Assembly: GCA_023078685.1 (NCBI GenBank)
Contig: JALGAS010000001.1
Span: 7,998,001 to 8,062,000 of the forward strand
Length of the DNA: 64,000 nt
DNA from: Neopestalotiopsis rosae
Lineage: Eukaryota > Ascomycota > Sordariomycetes > Amphisphaeriales > Sporocadaceae
Direction of reading: 5' to 3'
Under the pieces are notes generated by a model. The model worked only from the letters and a program-made list of their open reading frames with translations. It ran no database searches and was not told the DNA's origin. Below, in pieces: positions 58,321 to 64,000 of the stretch (position 1 is its first letter; each line of letters begins with the position of its first letter). A program made the position numbers and the translations under genes.

Positions 58321-58953
58321 ATCAAATCAATATGATGCTTTAGAACGGAATTTCAAAACTTGTCATGATCTTGACCTTCTTGAAGAAAGTCCTATGTCCA
58401 TGGCTCTGACGAAGGTGATCTTTCATGGTCGGCTTCTAAAAATAGCTCAAATGCCCCCCAAAACAAACAGGCTCAATCGAAAACTCACGCCTAGCTGACA
58501 GATTTTGTATGGTGAGGGAAACGTCAAGCCAAGTAAGTACCTTCATGTCAAACAGGTATGATCATGATTAAAGCACCAGATATCAAGAGATGCAAGTACT
58601 TCCCGACAGAGCTCCTGCACCAAGGTCGTTGGTTATTATTTTGGTCACTCAATATCAGCATGCAGTGTGCACCCTTGGCTGGGCTAGGCTGGCGCCAGCA
58701 TTACGCACCAACGCGTCTTTAGGTACCGGCTTTTACCCCTACGATGCATCCCTATTTCCGAAGTTTTAGTGGCTGACATGAGGTATAAGACACGCCAAAA
58801 TCTTACCCAAATTGCAGCTGTTGGCATTTTGTCTCAGTCTGGATCCTGCATATTTGAACGATCAATTTTTCTTGACCCATCATTGTGGTACATACCTCGT
58901 CAGGACTCACAGATATTTCTACCGATTGGAAGAAAAAGAGTAACGCCTCGAAA
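58321..58953. other. Divergent intergenic region
   Basis: A 633-base spacer between the HET gene and the NAD(P)-binding protein; both promoters should be here. No gene or repeat seen. Confidence 0.4.
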
Positions 58954-59770
58954 ATGCACGTAATCCTCACGGGAGCGACAGGCCTAGTGGGCTCAGGCGT
59001 CTTGGACGCCATGATCAAGATGAACGAAATCACCAAGATCTCCATTCTGTCGCGGCGGCCGGTGCAAATGGCAGAGGACGTCAAGGACCCAAAGATCAAC
59101 GTCATCATCCACAAGGACTTTGCAAAGTACGACGCCGAGCTCCTTGATAAGCTCAAGGGGGCTCGCGGGTGCGTTTGGGCACTGGGCATCAGCCAGACGC
59201 AAGTCGGACCCGAGTAAGTTCTGGAACATCATCCAAAATCAAACATTGTTGCTGATCCACTTCCTCAGAGAGTACGTCAAGATCACCAAGGACTTCACCC
59301 TAGAAGCGGCCAAGGCCTTTGGCACGCTGGGCTCGGAGGCGGAGCCCTTCAACTTTGTCTTTGTCTCGGGCAACGGCGCGACCACAGAGCCGGGCCGTCT
59401 GACGCCCATCTTCGGGCGCGTCAAGGGCCAAACCGAGGTCGCGCTGGCAGAACTCCGCAAGGCCAACCCGGCCCTGCACGCCCTATCGGCTCGGCCAGCT
59501 TATGTCGACGGCCACGGTCACGCCGCCATCCAGCCCTACCTGCCACTACGCCCCTTGTCACTGCGCCTGCTCGACCCCATCCTCGGCCCCCCGATCCGCT
59601 GGGGCGTCAAGGGCTTCCACAGCCCGACGGAGCCCCTAGGCCGCGTCCTGGCTGAGCTCGCCATTGGCAAACATCAGGACCAGTTTGTGCCTGCAGGAAA
59701 GGAGTTGCAGATGATTGGACAGTTCCCCATTATGGAGAACAGCGTGCTGAGACGGCTGGTGGGCATTTGA
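58954..59770 (+). CDS. NAD(P)-binding Rossmann-fold protein, epimerase/reductase-like (atypical SDR)
   Basis: Exons 58954..59213 and 59269..59770 give 253 residues. The N-terminus MHVILTGATGLVGSGVLDA carries the TGxxGxxG dinucleotide motif at residues 6-13, followed by a basic SRRPVQ that would favour NADPH. The middle has GCVWALGISQTQVG and FNFVFVSGNGATTEP, resembling the HTATIP2/YbjT group of atypical short-chain dehydrogenases. I see no clear YxxxK catalytic pair. Length fits the group. The substrate is unknown; the protein may be a reductase, epimerase or non-catalytic redox sensor. The gene is convergent with the MFS gene that follows. Confidence 0.85.
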
Positions 59771-59973
59771 TGAGAGACACTGGGGTTGTGGCTGATGGGT
59801 CCGACTTTTGCCCTCAGCCACTGACTCATGTTGTTATAATGTTATTCCTATAGAAGCGTCGCTTTAGATACCACTCAATTCATAGTAATTTCTTCGCGAT
59901 TACGCCAATGTTCAGCATGAAGCTGGGAAGTATCTAATCATCCAACTAAAGTGAATGGAACGATATGAGATCG

Positions 59974-61941
59974 CTAGTATTCATATCTCCACCGAGGATC
60001 AGAATCGCCCCTCCAGTCCGTCACAATACCAACATCCTTGATCTCTGGTGCGATAGCTTCGCGCCTCTTGTTCTCGCGCTTAAGGCGGAAGTATAAGACA
60101 GTCACCACGGCAGCATTGGCAACGAGGTAAGCGAGGGCGACGCTGTGGCCGACAATGTACCGAGGACCGTCGGTGGAGCGGTACAGCTGGGTGCCAATGA
60201 CGGCGCCGCAGTTGCCGATGCTGATCTGCATGGCATTGGCAATGGCGCGCTTGGTCTGGCCCGAGACGTTGATGGCGGGCCACGAGAGCACCAGCGCCAC
60301 CGCCGGGTAGATGCCGCCCGCGGCGAAGAAGACGCCCAGGTACGAGACCCCTGGCCGCGCCGACGGGTTGGTGTTACCCAGCAGGATGCAGTAACCAATC
60401 GCGCCAAACAGAGAAGATCCTCCAATGAACATGGCGCGCTGACCGAGCTTTTCCGAGAGAATGGCTATGGAGATTGTTGTGAGGAAGGCAAAAGCATACG
60501 GAGGCACCGTCAGCAGTTGTGCGGTAGCGGCCGTATAGCCCAGACTCTTGATAATGGTTGGCTAGATGATGAGAAACTGTCAGTGAGATGTTCTTGTTAG
60601 AAAACAGGGCCTTACTCACCAAGAAAAGGGACAGAGTATACAATGGCAGACTCATGGTGTGGAAACCCAAACCATAGAGCCAACAATTAGGATCCTTGAA
60701 GGCCTCGCGCACAGCTGCCCAACTAAAGTGCTCATCATGCATTGCATCCGAGTCGGTAGCTAACCTCTGCTGAATGAATTGCCGCTCATCCTCGGTGAGG
60801 AAGGTGGATGTCTTTGGATAGTTGTGGACAAACCTATATTTCAAGTTTAGCAATTATGATTTGAGTGATTTCTCGACCAGAAGATATTTTCTCACCAATA
60901 TGCTGCAAAAGCAATGACAACGGTAACAATACCTTCCTGCAAGATGTTAGTCTGATGTTGCCGGCGTCCATAGAGTTCTATCAACTGACCAGGATAAAAA
61001 TCCACCGCCATCCATTCTGCCAAACAATTCCTTCCATCCTCCCAATGCCCTGTAGTAAGTTAATGAGCTATACTCGGAATTAATCAATAATGATCTGAGG
61101 AAATGAAACGTACATAGGCCAGAATGCCACCGAAAGCGCCAGCGAGTGAAGCCGCACTGAAGAAGAGGGAAACGCGATACTGACGCTCACGTCGCTTATA
61201 CCTAGATAACAACCATGACCAGTTAGTCTTAGTCGCATATAATCCGTAGCAAAAGTCCCACATACCACATGGAAAAATAATACACCACACCGGGAAAGAG
61301 ACCCGACTCGGCCACACCGAGAAAGAATCGAGCAGCAAGAAAGCCAGAATAGTTGTGCACGATACCGAGTAGCGTAGACACCACGCCCCAGGCGATGGTC
61401 AAGGTCGGGAGCCAGATCCTCGGCGTCGTCTTCTTGAGCACAATGTTGCATGGAATCTGGACAGCAAGTCATGTCATTAATACTTCCCGCTTGTACTTGG
61501 ACTAAGTGGTTTGCGTCATGACATACCTCGAACAGAACATAACCGACAAAATACAGCGTCAATCCGTTGAGGTATCCATCAGCGGCTAGAACAGGCCACA
61601 ACAAATTAGTTGATAAGTCCCTGATTCGGCTCAACATTGTACACGTACTCATGTTGGTATCATCCAGCAATCCTTCAATACGAGCATTTCCGACTAATCA
61701 CAACTAGTGTCAGTAATGTCATGATTTTGTCTGATGCGACAAAACGATGAGACAATGACCAACCGTTGCTACGATCCAAGAAGGACAAGAGATACAGGAT
61801 ACCGACAGCTGGCAGGAGATAGGCGTCCACCTTTCTCAGGAGCGCCTTTTCGCTGATCTTGGGCCCGGCAGTCTCAGTGTCGGATGGGGTTTGGTCGTCG
61901 AGTACGGGGTCGCCCGTCTTCTCTGTCACTGAGGTGGCCAT
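59974..61941 (-). CDS. MFS transporter, anion:cation symporter family (nine exons)
   Basis: Carrier of the Dal5/Tna1 group, 487 residues. Exons, complement: 61941..61764, 61693..61649, 61585..61527, 61456..61266, 61201..61114, 61049..60990, 60936..60896, 60833..60620 and 60561..59974; every junction keeps frame. The signature LSFLDRSNVGNARIEGLLDD comes after the first segment. FEIPCNIVLKKTTPRIWLPT, GVAESGLFPGVVYYFSMWYK and NGWRWIFILEG are family landmarks. The start is the ATG at 61941 (ccATGG). Eight introns is many for this family in this window, compared with five in the relative at 17-19 kb. Substrates in the family are organic acids and vitamins; which one is unknown. Confidence 0.9.
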
Positions 61942-63637
61942 GGTCTCTTGTGCCACACAATCAGTGATGAAAGCCGTATGTTTGGCTGTAGATGGAAGAC
62001 TGTAAAGGTGTGGTTTCTTTGCAGATGAAATCTAGCAATTCTACAAAGCTAACTCATTAGCCCTCTTTTGCTGAATTGCAGCGCGGCAGCCCAAAAAGTT
62101 GTGAAAAATGAATTGATTGGTAGCATGAATATTAGGAGGAAACAACGACAACGACGATCTGCCGCGTGCGCTTATTGTTCCGAGGACCAGAGTGGTATGC
62201 GATAGCCGAGATCGTGCATCATTGGCGGCAGTTCAAACCTGATCATCCCCAAAATGTATGAAGGAGGAAAACGCGACAGAACTTACAATTGAATCTTCCA
62301 GCTTTTGCGAAGCCTATACTTTGTACTACTGTAGCAACCCACGTGGCAATGGTTTTTCAAGGCTGGAAGAAGCTCGAGAGCTTGGGAGCGAGAAGTGTGA
62401 TTTATCTTGCTCTTCTCTTTTCATGCACGCTGAAATGATGTACCTAGCACTCACTACATAACATCCTGGAAACCTTGCCCAGATGATCGGAATTAAAGCC
62501 ACATTTTTCCAGCTCGGGTGGCATCTTCTTCAGCTTCTACCCAGGCGATCGAAGGAAAGAGACCATAGAAACGACGCATGATGAAATCAGTACTGATTGC
62601 ACAATAGGCGTTCCAAGAGGGCGGGTTCCCCATATGGGCGTAGTCTGGCCGCTTCTGATTGGCTGTGACAGGAAGCACGCCTTGATCGACATCAATCGCG
62701 ACATCAAATTAGGACTCGAACCTTAGCTTTTTTTTAACACCCCACGATTGGGCACAGGCGAATGACACCCGAAGAGCGAGGCCATGAAATCAAAGTCTTG
62801 CGCTTGTGCATTACGAGCGAGACACACATCAAGCAGGCTGATGATGCAAAGGTTGTAAAATTAATTATATAACACACATGTTCAAAACAGCGCTATACAA
62901 ATCCGTAGACGCGGAGAATTACGTTGCGAGGATTAGTCAACTATAAGCACGTCCTGTCGACAAACGTTTACACCGGTACAATCACTTGGTCCGCAGAGTG
63001 CTACTTTCCGGCTGACAATCTGGTTTTTATCATCTGGTTTTACAGATCAACGTATCGGAAGTATCGATTTCTCATGATGAATCATGAATCACAAGAAGAG
63101 AAACCTCTCCACGACAATGAATCATATTAATGGCGTGCTAAAGGCTTTTAACTGTGGTTCCGAATTCATAGGCATATGAATGAGCTACTATTCAATATTT
63201 ATTGCGCAAGTCGGCTGCCAGGTATGTCCATTAAGCGACTCCCCAATGCAGGCGATTGAAAGAACCCCTGCCTGGCAACCAAGCTTTTTTGGCTTGTGAT
63301 GGTTACAATCTCCCCCCAAGCGGCTCTCGAAGCCGGGGCACACGGGCTGCGACTGTAACCGAAAATAGCGTCAGTGCGGTACATCTTTGAATGCAACACA
63401 AATTCCTGCGTTCGTGGCAATTGAATGTCACTGTTGTATTTTCCATGAATTCATATTCACCGACTACAAATGTACCAAACCTGCACTCCATAGTCCAAAA
63501 CAAATGAAGAATAACAAAGAAACCGTATCCCGAAATATGATATCATCCTTGGCAAATCGTATCCGCTCTTTCTCCGACTCTAACCATCTCGCCAACCTTT
63601 ATCGTGTGTATCGTCCGAGCCCCGTTTCACATTAGAT
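61942..63637. other. Intergenic region, AT-rich in its right half
   Basis: About 1.7 kb between two minus-strand genes: it should hold the promoter of the MFS gene and the 3' end of the laccase. A GGTTCGAGTCC string (minus strand, about 62713-62723) looks like a tRNA B box but lacks a partner A box. I see no gene. Confidence 0.4.
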
Positions 63638-64000
63638 TTAAATACCCGAGTCTATCTGCTCAACATCGTTGGCCTCTTGGAACGTGGACCAGGCATCGCA
63701 CTGGTCGCTCACATACGTCGAGTCCATCATGTCAGAGATCTCGTCGAAGCGCTCCACAAACTGAAGGGCAAACCCTTCACTGGTGTGCCATCCAATGTGG
63801 CAGTGGAGCAGCCAGACACCCGGGTTATCCGTCTCCCAGGCCATAACCAGGTAACCGCTGGCCGGCAGCATGGCGACATCACGACGTGGAGGGTTGTCCA
63901 GGTTTAGTGTCACGTCCGATGAGTACGTTCCAGTACCCTGGGCGAGGATGAAGAAATCGTGGCCGTGCAAGTGGATTGGGTGCGTCACAGCCAGAGATGT
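63638..64000 (-). CDS. Asco-laccase (multicopper oxidase), C-terminal part; 5' end outside the window
   Basis: Copper oxidase that oxidises phenols and reduces oxygen to water, normally secreted. Only the last 120 residues are in the window, open to base 64000. The copper motifs HPIHLHGHDF and HCHIGWHTSEGF are both present, supplying ligands of the type 1, 2 and 3 sites. The axial type 1 position, ten residues after the Cys, is Phe, as in high-potential enzymes. The protein ends in DSGI, the DSG-hydrophobic tail that in ascomycete laccases plugs the oxygen channel. Pairing of these features makes the asco-laccase call firm. Confidence 0.93.
   Translation of the reverse strand, partial: TSLAVTHPIHLHGHDFFILAQGTGTYSSDVTLNLDNPPRRDVAMLPASGYLVMAWETDNPGVWLLHCHIGWHTSEGFALQFVERFDEISDMMDSTYVSDQCDAWSTFQEANDVEQIDSGI

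Noticed and set aside
62705..62760. tRNA-like B box GGTTCGAGTCC on the minus strand
   Set aside because: No A box at the right distance, a poly(T)-like run sits where the anticodon stem should be, and no cloverleaf can be drawn.
43336..64000. Secondary-metabolite biosynthetic cluster
   Set aside because: There is a regulator, oxidases and carriers but no polyketide synthase, NRPS, terpene cyclase or prenyltransferase in the window.

Overview
The window is a piece of a nuclear genome from a filamentous ascomycete fungus, most likely a Sordariomycete; I cannot name the species. Genes carry short introns (mostly 50-80 bases) with GTRNGT donors, CTRAC-like branch points and YAG acceptors. Protein families typical of filamentous ascomycetes are present: Zn2Cys6 regulator, CFEM/PTH11-type receptor, HET protein, asco-laccase and many MFS carriers. 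I rebuilt exon-intron structures by hand, checking that reading frame and family motifs continue across each junction. I saw no tRNA, rRNA, CRISPR array or intact transposon.

Left part (1 to about 27.8 kb) is mostly conserved housekeeping DNA: a PlsB-type glycerol-3-phosphate acyltransferase (3' end off the window), the RNase P/MRP subunit Pop4, a secreted serine beta-lactamase/penicillin-binding-fold protein, an XAP5 protein, a small membrane protein, the polyadenylation factor Fip1, the nucleoporin Nup49, two MFS carriers, and a head-to-head pair for vitamin B6 synthesis (PDX2 glutaminase and PDX1 synthase). A mucin-like single-pass cell-surface protein follows.

Middle part (about 28 to 43 kb) is sparser and less familiar. 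Two intronless genes lie 60 bases apart in the same reading frame: a glycosyltransferase-like protein and a protein built from five regular repeats of about 93 residues, each with a C...CxxC...C signature. A run of 26 A follows 94 bases after the second stop. Next come a Ser/Thr-rich protein with a C-terminal membrane anchor, a CCCH zinc-finger protein with a coiled coil and a conserved LIDGDG domain, and a small secreted protein.

Right part (43 to 64 kb) looks accessory and environment-facing: a Zn2Cys6 transcription factor (with one GC-AG intron), a CFEM seven-membrane-segment receptor, a secreted GMC oxidoreductase, a sugar-type MFS carrier, a HET-domain gene interrupted by one in-frame TGA, an NAD(P)-binding reductase/epimerase-like protein, an anion-cation symporter family MFS carrier, and the 3' end of an asco-laccase. 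The 3 kb between the receptor and the GMC gene holds a striking set of TGTCAA/TTGACA elements. No polyketide synthase, NRPS or terpene synthase is present, so I do not call this a secondary-metabolite cluster.
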